From positions 130,452,241 to 130,516,240 of the forward strand of contig NC_044553.1 of the NCBI RefSeq assembly GCF_007565055.1: 64,000 nt of DNA. Direction: 5' to 3'. Position 1 is the first letter of the stretch. Each line of letters opens with the position of its first letter. The stretch comes from Rhinopithecus roxellana (taxonomy: Eukaryota > Chordata > Mammalia > Primates > Cercopithecidae). Made by a program: the position numbers and the translations under genes. The notes under the pieces were generated by a model, which was not told the origin of the DNA, did no database searches, and was given only the letters and a program-made list of their open reading frames with translations. Positions 12,101 to 24,534 of the stretch are shown here, one piece after another.

Positions 12101-15100
12101 GTGAGTTGCATTCACACATGGCAATGCAGTTTCTCAGAAAGCTTCTCTTTAGTTATTATGTGAGGATAATTCCTTTATCAACATGGGCCCCAATATGCTC
12201 CCAAATATCACTTTGCAGATTCCACGAAAAGAGTGTTAGCAAACTGCTTTTCGAGGCAGAGGTTGTAACTCTGTGAGATGAACTCACAGATCAGAAAGAA
12301 GTTTCTCAGAAAGCTTCTTTCACGTTTTGAACGGAGGAAATTTCCTTTATCAGCGTAGGCCTCAATGTGATCCAAAGAAGCCCTTCTCAGTTTCCCCAAA
12401 GACAGTGTTAATGGACTGCTCCACGAAACATAAGTGTAACTCTGTGAGATGAATTCACACATCACCAAGAAGTTTCTAAGAAAGCTTCTTTCTAGTTTTC
12501 ATCTGGGATATTTCCTTTGTCACTGTAATGTTCATTGCGCTATGAAGTATCTAATTGCAGATTTCCAGAAAACTGTGCTAACAAACTGATCACTGAAGAG
12601 AAACGTGTAACTCTGTGAGTTGCATTCACACATGGCAATGCAGTTTCTCAGAAAGCTTCTCTTTAGTTATTATGTGAGGATAATTCCTTTATCACCATGG
12701 GCCCCAATATGCTCCCAAATATCACTTTGCAGATTCCACGAAAAGAGTGTTAGCAAACTGCTTCTTGAGGCAGAGGTTGTAACTCTGTGAGATGAACTCA
12801 CAGATCAGAAAGAAGTTTCTCAGAAAGCTTCTTTCACGTTTTGAACGGAGGAAATTTCCTTTATCAGCGTAGGCCTCAATGTGATCCAAAGAAGCCCTTC
12901 TCAGTTTCCCCAAAGACAGTGTTAATGGACTGCTCCACGAAACATAAGTGTAACTCTGTGAGATGAATTCACACATCACCAAGAAGTTTCTAAGAAAGCT
13001 TCTTTCTAGTTTTCATCTGGATATTTCCTTTGTCACTGTAATGTTCATTGCGCTATGAAGTATCTAATTGCAGATTTCCAGAAAACTGTGCTAACAAACT
13101 GATCACTGAAGAGAAACGTGTAACTCTGTGAGTTGCATTCACACATGGCAATGCAGTTTCTCAGAAAGCTTCTCTTTAGTTATTATGTGAGGATAATTCC
13201 TTTATCACCATGGGCCCCAATATGCTCCCAAATATCACTTTGCAGATTCCACGAAAAGAGTGTTAGCAAACTGCTTCTTGAGGCAGAGGTTGTAACTCTG
13301 TGAGATGAACTCACAGATCAGAAAGAAGTTTCTCAGAAAGCTTCTTTCACGTTTTGAACGGAGGAAATTTCCTTTATCAGCGTAGGCCTCAATGTGATCC
13401 AAAGAAGCCCTTCTCAGTTTCCCCAAAGACAGTGTTAATGGACTGCTCCACGAAACATAAGTGTAACTCTGTGAGATGAATTCACACATCACCAAGAAGT
13501 TTCTAAGAAAGCTTCTTTCTAGTTTTCATCTGTGGATATTTCCTTTGTCACTGTAATGTTCATTGCGCTATGAAGTATCTAATTGCAGATTTCCAGAAAA
13601 CTGTGCTAACAAACTGATCACTGAAGAGAAACGTGTAACTCTGTGAGTTGCATTCACACATGGCAATGCAGTTTCTCAGAAAGCTTCTCTTTAGTTATTA
13701 TGTGAGGATAATTCCTTTATCACCATGGGCCCCAATAGGCTCCCAAATATCACTTTGCAGATTCCACGAAAAGAGTGTTAGCAAACTGCTTCTTGAGGCA
13801 GAGGTTGTAACTCTGTGAGATGAACTCACAGATCAGAAAGAAGTTTCTCAGAAAGCTTCTTTCACGTTTTGAACGGAGGAAATTTCCTTTATCAGCGTAG
13901 GCCTCAATGTGATCCAAAGAAGCCCTTCTCAGTTTCCCCAAAGACAGTGTTAATGGACTGCTCCACGAAACATAAGTGTAACTCTGTGAGATGAATTCAC
14001 ACATCACCAAGAAGTTTCTAAGAAAGCTTCTTTCTAGTTTTCATCTGGATATTTCCTTTGTCACTGTAATGTTCATTGCGCTATGAAGTATCTAATTGCA
14101 GATTTCCAGAAAACTGTGCTAACAAACTGATCACTGAAGAGAAACGTGTAACTCTGTGAGTTGCATTCACACATGGCAATGCAGTTTCTCAGAAAGCTTC
14201 TCTTTAGTTATTATGTGAGGATAATTCCTTTATCACCATGGGCCCCAATAGGCTCCCAAATATCACTTTGCAGATTCCACGAAAAGAGTGTTAGCAAACT
14301 GCTTCTTGAGGCAGAGGTTGTAACTCTGTGAGATGAACTCACAGATCAGAAAGAAGTTTCTCAGAAAGCTTCTTTCACGTTTTGAACGGAGGAAATTTCC
14401 TTTATCAGCGTAGGCCTCAATGTGATCCAAAGAAGCCCTTCTCAGTTTCCCCAAAGACAGTGTTAATGGACTGCTCCACGAAACATAAGTGTAACTCTGT
14501 GAGATGAATTCACACATCACCAAGAAGTTTCTAAGAAAGCTTCTTTCTAGTTTTCATCTGGATATTTCCTTTGTCACTGTAATGTTCATTGCGCTATGAA
14601 GTATCTAATTGCAGATTTCCAGAAAACTGTGCTAACAAACTGATCACTGAAGAGAAACGTGTAACTCTGTGAGTTGCATTCACACATGGCAATGCAGTTT
14701 CTCAGAAAGCTTCTCTTTAGTTATTATGTGAGGATAATTCCTTTATCACCATGGGCCCCAATATGCTCCCAAATATCACTTTGCAGTTTCCACGAAAAGA
14801 GTGTTAGCAAACTGCTTCTTGAGGCAGAGGTTGTAACTCTGTGAGATGAACTCACAGATCAGAAAGAAGTTTCTCAGAAAGCTTCTTTCACGTTTTGAAC
14901 GGAGGAAATTTCCTTTATCAGCGTAGGCCTCAATGTGATCCAAAGAAGCCCTTCTCAGTTTCCCCAAAGACAGTGTTAATGGACTGCTCCACGAAACATA
15001 AGTGTAACTCTGTGAGATGAATTCACACATCACCAAGAAGTTTCTAAGAAAGCTTCTTTCTAGTTTTCATCTGGATATTTCCTTTGTCACTGTAATGTTC

Positions 15101-18100
15101 ATTGCGCTATGAAGTATCTAATTGCAGATTTCCAGAAAACTGTGCTAACAAACTGATCACTGAAGAGAAACGTGTAACTCTGTGAGTTGCATTCACACAT
15201 GGCAATGCAGTTTCTCAGAAAGCTTGTCTTTAGTTATTATGTGAGGATAATTCCTTTATCACCATGAGCCCCAATATGCTCCCAAATATCACTTTGCAGA
15301 TTCCACGAAAAGAGTGTTAGCAAACTGCTTCTTGAGGCAGAGATTGTAACTCTGTGAGATGAACTCACAGATCAGAAAGAAGTTTCTCAGAATGCTTCTT
15401 TCACGTTTTGAACGGAGGAAATTTCCTTTATCAGCGTAGGCCTCAATGTGATCCAAAGAAGCCCTTCTCAGTTTCCCCAAAGACAGTGTTAATGGACTGC
15501 TCCACGAAACATAAGTGTAACTCTGTGAGATGAATTCACACATCACCAAGAAGTTTCTAAGAAAGCTTCTTTCTAGTTTTCATCTGGATATTTCCTTTGT
15601 CACTGTAATGTTCACTTGCGCTATGAAGTATCTAATTGCAGATTTCCAGAAAACTGTGCTAACAAACTGATCACTGAAGAGAAACGTGTAACTCTGTGAG
15701 TTGCATTCACACATGGCAATGCAGTTTCTCAGAAAGCTTCTCTTTAGTTATTATGTGAGGATAATTCCTTTATCACCATGGGCCCCAATATGCTCCCAAA
15801 TATCACTTTGCAGATTTCCACGAAAAGAGTGTTAGCAAACTGCTTCTTGAGGCAGAGGTTGTAACTCTGTGAGATGAACTCACAGATCAGAAAGAAGTTT
15901 CTCAGAAAGCTTCTTTCACGTTTTGAACGGAGGAAATTTCCTTTATCAGCGTAGGCCTCAATGTGATCCAAAGAAGCCCTTCTCAGTTTCCCCAAAGACA
16001 GTGTTAATGGACTGCTCCACGAAACATAAGTGTAACTCTGTGAGATGAATTCACACATCACCAAGAAGTTTCTAAGAAAGCTTCTTTCTAGTTTTCATCT
16101 GGATATTTCCTTTGTCACTGTAATGTTCATTGCGCTATGAAGTATCTAATTGCAGATTTCCAGAAAACTGTGCTAACAAACTGATCACTGAAGAGAAACG
16201 TGTAACTCTGTGAGTTGCATTCACACATGGCAATGCAGTTTCTCAGAAAGCTTCTCTTTAGTTATTATGTGAGGATAATTCCTTTATCACCATGGGCCCC
16301 AATATGCTCCCAAATATCACTTTGCAGATTCCACGAAAAGAGTGTTAGCAAACTGCTTCTTGAGGCAGAGGTTGTAACTCTGTGAGATGAACTCACAGAT
16401 CAGAAAGAAGTTTCTCAGAAAGCTTCTTTCACGTTTTGAACGGAGGAAATTTCCTTTATCAGCGTAGGCCTCAATGTGATCCAAAGAAGCCCTTCTCAGT
16501 TTCCCCAAAGACAGTGTTAATGGACTGCTCCACGAAACATAAGTGTAACTCTGTGAGATGAATTCACACATCACCAAGAAGTTTCTAAGAAAGCTTCTTT
16601 CTAGTTTTCATCTGTGGATATTTCCTTTGTCACTGTAATGTTCATTGCGCTATGAAGTATCTAATTGCAGATTTCCAGAAAACTGTGCTAACAAACTGAT
16701 CACTGAAGAGAAACGTGTAACTCTGTGAGTTGCATTCACACATGGCAATGCAGTTTCTCAGAAAGCTTCTCTTTAGTTATTATGTGAGGATAATTCCTTT
16801 ATCACCATGGGCCCCAATAGGCTCCCAAATATCACTTTGCAGATTCCACGAAAAGAGTGTTAGCAAACTGCTTCTTGAGGCAGAGGTTGTAACTCTGTGA
16901 GATGAACTCACAGATCAGAAAGAAGTTTCTCAGAAAGCTTCTTTCACGTTTTGAACGGAGGAAATTTCCTTTATCAGCGTAGGCCTCAATGTGATCCAAA
17001 GAAGCCCTTCTCAGTTTCCCCAAAGACAGTGTTAATGGACTGCTCCACGAAACATAAGTGTAACTCTGTGAGATGAATTCACACATCACCAAGAAGTTTC
17101 TAAGAAAGCTTCTTTCTAGTTTTCATCTGGATATTTCCTTTGTCACTGTAATGTTCATTGCGCTATGAAGTATCTAATTGCAGATTTCCAGAAAACTGTG
17201 CTAACAAACTGATCACTGAAGAGAAACGTGTAACTCTGTGAGTTGCATTCACACATGGCAATGCAGTTTCTCAGAAAGCTTCTCTTTAGTTATTATGTGA
17301 GGATAATTCCTTTATCACCATGGGCCCCAATATGCTCCCAAATATCACTTTGCAGATTCCACGAAAAGAGTGTTAGCAAACTGCTTCTTGAGGCAGAGGT
17401 TGTAACTCTGTGAGATGAACTCACAGATCAGAAAGAAGTTTCTCAGAAAGCTTCTTTCACGTTTTGAACGGAGGAAATTTCCTTTATCAGCGTAGGCCTC
17501 AATGTGATCCAAAGAAGCCCTTCTCAGTTTCCCCAAAGACAGTGTTAATGGACTGCTCCACGAAACATAAGTGTAACTCTGTGAGATGAATTCACACATC
17601 ACCAAGAAGTTTCTAAGAAAGCTTCTTTCTAGTTTTCATCTGGATATTTCCTTTGTCACTGTAATGTTCATTGCGCTATGAAGTATCTAATTGCAGATCT
17701 CCAGAAAACTGTGCTAACAAACTGATCACTGAAGAGAAACGTGTAACTCTGTGAGTTGCATTCACACATGGCAATGCAGTTTCTCAGAAAGCTTCTCTAT
17801 AGTTATTATGTGAGGATATTCCTTTATCACCATGGGCCCCAATATGCTCTCAAATATCACTTTGCAGATTCCACGAAAAGAGTGTTAGCAAACTGCTTCT
17901 TGAGGCAGAGGTTGTAACTCTGTGAGATGAACTCACAGATCAGAAAGAAGTTTCTCAGAAAGCTTCTTTCACGTTTTGAACGGAGGAAATTTCCTTTATC
18001 AGCGTAGGCCTCAATGTGATCCAAAGAAGCCCTTCTCAGTTTCCCCAAAGACAGTGTTAATGGACTGCTCCACGAAACATAAGTGTAACTCTGTGAGATG

Positions 18101-21100
18101 AATTCACACATCACCAAGAAGTTTCTAAGAAAGCTTCTTTCTAGTTTTCATCTGTGGATATTTCCTTTGTCACTGTAATGTTCATTGCGCTATGAAGTAT
18201 CTAATTGCAGATTTCCAGAAAACTGTGCTAACAAACTGATCACTGAAGAGAAACGTGTAACTCTGTGAGTTGCATTCACACATGGCAATGCAGTTTCTCA
18301 GAAAGCTTCTCTTTAGTTATTATGTGAGGATAATTCCTTTATCACCATGGGCCCCAATATGCTCCCAAATATCACTTTGCAGATTCCACGAAAAGAGTGT
18401 TAGCAAACTGCTTCTTGAGGCAGAGGTTGTAACTCTGTGAGATGAACTCACAGATCAGAAAGAAGTTTCTCAGAAAGCTTCTTTCACGTTTTGAACGGAG
18501 GAAATTTCCTTTATCAGCGTAGGCCTCAATGTGATCCAAAGAAGCCCTTCTCAGTTTCCCCAAAGACAGTGTTAATGGACTGCTTCCACGAAACATAAGT
18601 GTAACTCTGTGAGATGAATTCACACATCACCAAGAAGTTTCTAAGAAAGCTTCTTTCTAGTTTTCATCTGGATATTTCCTTTGTCACTGTAATGTTCATT
18701 GCGCTATGAAGTATCTAATTGCAGATTTCCAGAAAACTGTGCTAACAAACTGATCACTGAAGAGAAACGTGTAACTCTGTGAGTTGCATTCACACATGGC
18801 AATGCAGTTTCTCAGAAAGCTTCTCTTTAGTTATTATGTGAGGATAATTCCTTTATCACCATGGGCCCCAATATGCTCCCAAATATCACTTTGCAGATTC
18901 CACGAAAAGAGTGTTAGCAAACTGCTTCTTGAGGCAGAGGTTGTAACTCTGTGAGATGAACTCACAGATCAGAAAGAAGTTTCTCAGAAAGCTTCTTTCA
19001 CGTTTTGAACGGAGGAAATTTCCTTTATCAGCGTAGGCCTCAATGTGATCCAAAGAAGCCCTTCTCAGTTTCCCCAAAGACAGTGTTAATGGACTGCTCC
19101 ACGAAACATAAGTGTAACTCTGTGAGATGAATTCACACATCACCAAGAAGTTTCTAAGAAAGCTTCTTTCTAGTTTTCATCTGGATATTTCCTTTGTCAC
19201 TGTAATGTTCATTGCGCTATGAAGTATCTAATTGCAGATTTCCAGAAAACTGTGCTAACAAACTGATCACTGAAGAGAAACGTGTAACTCTGTGAGTTGC
19301 ATTCACACATGGCAATGCAGTTTCTCAGAAAGCTTCTCTTTAGTTATTATGTGAGGATAATTCCTTTATCACCATGGGCCCCAATATGCTCCCAAATATC
19401 ACTTTGCAGATTCCACGAAAAGAGTGTTAGCAAACTGCTTCTTGAGGCAGAGGTTGTAACTCTGTGAGATGAACTCACAGATCAGAAAGAAGTTTCTCAG
19501 AAAGCTTCTTTCACGTTTTGAACGGAGGAAATTTCCTTTATCAGCGTAGGCCTCAATGTGATCCAAAGAAGCCCTTCTCAGTTTCCCCAAAGACAGTGTT
19601 AATGGACTGCTCCACGAAACATAAGTGTAACTCTGTGAGATGAATTCACACATCACCAAGAAGTTTCTAAGAAAGCTTCTTTCTAGTTTTCATCTGGATA
19701 TTTCCTTTGTCACTGTAATGTTCATTGCGCTATGAAGTATCTAATTGCAGATTTCCAGAAAACTGTGCTAACAAACTGATCACTGAAGAGAAACGTGTAA
19801 CTCTGTGAGTTGCATTCACACATGGCAATGCAGTTTCTCAGAAAGCTTCTCTTTAGTTATTATGTGAGGATATTCCTTTATCACCATGAGCCCCAATAGG
19901 CTCCCAAATATCACTTTGCAGATTCCACGAAAAGAGTGTTAGCAAACTGCTTCTTGAGGCAGAGTTTGTAACTCTGTGAGATGTACTCACAGATCAGAAA
20001 GAAGTTTCTCAGAATGCTTCTTTCACGTTTTGAACGGAGGAAATTTCCTTTATCAGCGTAGGCCTCAATGTGATCCAAAGAAGCCCTTCTCAGTTTCCCC
20101 AAAGACAGTGTTAATGGACTGCTCCACGAAACATAAGTGTAACTCTGTGAGATGAATTCACACATCACCAAGAAGTTTCTAAGAAAGCTTCTTTCTATTT
20201 TTCATCTGGATATTTCCTTTGTCACTGTAATGTTCACTGCGCTATGAAGTATCTAATTGCAGATTTCCAGAAAACTGTGCTAACAAACTGATCACTGAAG
20301 AGAAACGTGTAACTCTGTGAGTTGCATTCACACATGGCAATGCAGTTTCTCAGAAAGCTTCTCTTTAGTTATTATGTGAGGATAATTCCTTTATCACCAT
20401 GGGCCCCAATGTGCTCCTAATTATCACTTTGCAGTTTCCACGAAAAGAGTGTTAGCAAACTGCTTCTTGAGGCAGAGGTTGTAACTCTGTGAGATGAACT
20501 CACAGATCAGAAAGAAGTTTCTCAGAAAGCTTCTTTCACGTTTTGAACGGAGGAAATTTCCTTTATCAGCGTAGGCCTCAATGTGATCCAAAGAAGCCCT
20601 TCTCAGTTTCCCCAAAGACAGTGTTAATGGACTGCTCCACGAAACATAAGTGTAACTCTGTGAGATGAATTCACACATCACCAAGAAGTTTCTAAGAAAG
20701 CTTCTTTCTAGTTTTCATCTGGATATTTCCTTTGTCACTGTAATGTTCATTGCGCTATGAAGTATCTAATTGCAGATTTCCAGAAAACTGTGCTAACAAA
20801 CTGATCACTGAAGAGAAACGTGTAACTCTGTGAGTTGCATTCACACATGGCAATTCAGTTTCTCAGAAAGCTTCTCTTTAGTTATTATGTGAGGATAATT
20901 CCTTTATCTCCATGGGCCCCAATATGCTCCCAAATATCACTTTGCAGATTCCACGAAAAGAGTGTTAGCAAACTGCTTCTTGAGGCAGAGGTTGTAACTC
21001 TGTGAGATGAACTCACAGATCAGAAAGAAGTTTCTCAGAAAGCTTCTTTCACGTTTTCAACGGAGGAAATTTCCTTTATCAGCGTAGGCCTCAATGTGAT

Positions 21101-24100
21101 CCAAAGAAGCCCTTCTCAGTTTCCCCAAAGACAGTGTTAATGGACTGCTCCACGAAACATAAGTGTAACTCTGTGAGATGAATTCACACATCACCAAGAA
21201 GTTTCTAAGAAAGCTTCTTTCTAGTTTTCATCTGTGGATATTTCCTTTGTCACTGTAATGTTCATTGCGCTATGAAGTATCTAATTGCAGATTTCCAGAA
21301 AACTGTGCTAACAAACTGATCACTGAAGAGAAACGTGTAACTCTGTGAGTTGCATTCACACATGGCAATGCAGTTTCTCAGAAAGCTTCTCTTTAGTTAT
21401 TATGTGAGGATAATTCCTTTATCACCATGGGCCCCAATATGCTCCCAAATATCACTTTGCAGATTCCACGAAAAGAGTGTTAGCAAACTGCTTCTTGAGG
21501 CAGAGGTTGTAACTCTGTGAGATGAACTCACAGATCAGAAAGAAGTTTCTCAGAAAGCTTCTTTCACGTTTTGAACGGAGGAAATTTCCTTTATCAGCGT
21601 AGGCCTCAATGTGATCCAAAGAAGCCCTTCTCAGTTTCCCCAAAGACAGTGTTAATGGACTGCTTCCACGAAACATAAGTGTAACTCTGTGAGATGAATT
21701 CACACATCACCAAGAAGTTTCTAAGAAAGCTTCTTTCTAGTTTTCATCTGTGGATATTTCCTTTGTCACTGTAATGTTCATTGCGCTATGAAGTATCTAA
21801 TTGCAGATTTCCAGAAAACTGTGCTAACAAACTGATCACTGAAGAGAAACGTGTAACTCTGTGAGTTGCATTCACACATGGCAATGCAGTTTCTCAGAAA
21901 GCTTCTCTTTAGTTATTATGTGAGGATAATTCCTTTATCACCATGGGCCCCAATATGCTCCCAAATATCACTTTGCAGATTCCACGAAAAGAGTGTTAGC
22001 AAACTGCTTCTTGAGGCAGAGGTTGTAACTCTGTGAGATGAACTCACAGATCAGAAAGAAGTTTCTCAGAAAGCTTCTTTCACGTTTTGAACGGAGGAAA
22101 TTTCCTTTATCAGCGTAGGCCTCAATGTGATCCAAAGAAGCCCTTCTCAGTTTCCCCAAAGACAGTGTTAATGGACTGCTCCACGAAACATAAGTGTAAC
22201 TCTGTGAGATGAATTCACACATCACCAAGAAGTTTCTAAGAAAGCTTCTTTCTAGTTTTCATCTGTGGATATTTCCTTTGTCACTGTAATGTTCATTGCG
22301 CTATGAAGTATCTAATTGCAGATTTCCAGAAAACTGTGCTAACAAACTGATCACTGAAGAGAAACGTGTAACTCTGTGAGTTGCATTCACACATGGCAAT
22401 GCAGTTTCTCAGAAAGCTTCTCTTTAGTTATTATGTGAGGATAATTCCTTTATCACCATGGGCCCCAATATGCTCCCAAATATCACTTTGCAGATTCCAC
22501 GAAAAGAGTGTTAGCAAACTGCTTCTTGAGGCAGAGGTTGTAACTCTGTGAGATGAACTCACAGATCAGAAAGAAGTTTCTCAGAAAGCTTCTTTCACGT
22601 TTTGAACGGAGGAAATTTCCTTTATCAGCGTAGGCCTCAATGTGATCCAAAGAAGCCCTTCTCAGTTTCCCCAAAGACAGTGTTAATGGACTGCTCCACG
22701 AAACATAAGTGTAACTCTGTGAGATGAATTCACACATCACCAAGAAGTTTCTAAGAAAGCTTCTTTCTAGTTTTCATCTGGATATTTCCTTTGTCACTGT
22801 AATGTTCATTGCGCTATGAAGTATCTAATTGCAGATCTCCAGAAAACTGTGCTAACAAACTGATCACTGAAGAGAAACGTGTAACTCTGTGAGTTGCATT
22901 CACACATGGCAATGCAGTTTCTCAGAAAGCTTCTCTTTAGTTATTATGTGAGGATAATTCCTTTATCACCATGGGCCCCAATATGCTCCCAAATATCACT
23001 TTGCAGATTCCACGAAAAGAGTGTTAGCAAACTGCTTCTTGAGGCAGAGGTTGTAACTCTGTGAGATGAACTCACAGATCAGAAAGAAGTTTCTCAGAAA
23101 GCTTCTTTCACGTTTTGAACTGAGGAAATTTCCTTTATCAGCGTAGGCCTCAATGTGATCCAAAGAAGCCCTTCTCAGTTTCCCCAAAGACAGTGTTAAT
23201 GGACTGTTCCACGAAACATAAGTGTAACTCTGTGAGATGAATTCACACATCACCAAGAAGTTTCTAAGAAAGCTTCTTTCTAGTTTTCATCTGTGGATAT
23301 TTCCTTTGTCACTGTAATGTTCATTGCGCTATGAAGAATCTAATTGCAGATTTCCAGAAAACTGTGCTAACAAACTGATCACTGAAGAGAAACGTGTAAC
23401 TCTGTGAGTTGCATTCACACATGGCAATGCAGTTTCTCAGAAAGCTTCTCTTTAGTTATTATGTGAGGATAATTCCTTTATCACCATGGGCCCCAATATG
23501 CTCCCAAATATCACTTTGCAGATTCCACGAAAAGAGTGTTAGCAAACTGCTTTTTGAGGCAGAGGTTGTAACTCTGTGAGATGAACTCACAGATCAGAAA
23601 GAAGTTTCTCAGAAAGCTTCTTTCACGTTTTCAACGGAGGAAATTTCCTTTATCAGCGTAGGCCTCAATGTGATCCAAAGAAGCCCTTCTCAGTTTCCCC
23701 AAAGACAGTGTTAATGGACTGCTCCACGAAACATAAGTGTAACTCTGTGAGATGAATTCACACATCACCAAGAAGTTTTCTAAGAACGCTTCTTTCTAGT
23801 TTTCATCTGGATATTTCCTTTGTCACTGTAATGTTCATTGCGCTATGAAGTATCTAATTGCAGATTCTCCAGAAAACTGTGCTAACAAACTGATCACTGA
23901 AGAGAAACGTGTAACTCTGTGAGTGCATTCACACATGGCAATGCACTGTTTCTCAGGAAAGCTCTCATTTAGTTATTATGTGAGGATATTTCCTTATCAC
24001 CATGAGCCCCAATTGCTCCCAATATCACTTTGCAGATTCCACGAAAATTGTTAGCAAACTGCTTCTTGAGGCAGAGATTGTAACTCTGTGAGATGTCCTC

Positions 24101-24434
24101 CAGATCAGAAAGAAGTTTCTCAGAATGCTTCTTTCACGTTTTGAACGGATGAAATTTCCTTTATCAGCGTAGGCCTCAATGTGATCCAAAGAAGCCCTTC
24201 TCAGTTTCCCCAAAGACAGTGTTAATGGACTGTTCCACGAAACATAAGTGTAACTCTGTGAGATGAATTCACACATCACCAAGAAGTTTCTAAGAAAGCT
24301 TCTTTCTAGTTTTCATCTGTGGATATTTCCTTTGTCACTGTAATGTTCATTGCGCTATGAAGAATCTAATTGCAGATTTCCAGAAAACTGTGCTAACAAA
24401 CTGATCACTGAAGAGAAACGTGTAACTCTGTGAG
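9158..24434 (-). repeat. Alpha-satellite array 2, trimeric HOR, inverted, highly homogeneous
   Basis: The same A-B-C trimer as array 1 on the opposite strand, about 29.7 units in 15.3 kb. Units are 513-515 bp, differing by the 2-bp CA indel in A (CATCTGGATATT versus CATCTGTGGATATT on +). At least 13 units have the same translated 86-codon B-C segment, showing strong recent homogenisation. B usually reads CTCCGTTC where array 4 and much of array 1 read ATCCGTTC, so this is a distinct haplotype or subarray. Sparse variant units (GAATGCTTC for GAAAGCTTC on +) recur at 8-9 trimer intervals. An edge near 23.76-24.13 kb is indel-rich. No gene is present. Confidence 0.95.
23760..24130 (-). other. 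Indel-rich trimer sequence near contig end
   Basis: Clustered small indels against otherwise near-identical neighbours, for example GAAGTTTTCTAAGAACGC, GCAGATTCTCCAG, GTGAGTGCATTC and CGAAAATTGTTAGC. The stretch is within 700 bp of the contig 2 end at 24434. Uncorrected read error is the simplest reading. Confidence 0.7.
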
Positions 24435-24534
24435 NNNNNNNNNNNNNNNNNNNNNNNNNNNNNNNNNNNNNNNNNNNNNNNNNNNNNNNNNNNNNNNNNN
24501 NNNNNNNNNNNNNNNNNNNNNNNNNNNNNNNNNN
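24435..24534. other. Assembly gap, exactly 100 N
   Basis: One hundred N. Orientation changes from - to + and HOR type changes from trimer to tetramer across it, so the adjacency of the two arrays is not shown by sequence. Confidence 0.98.
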
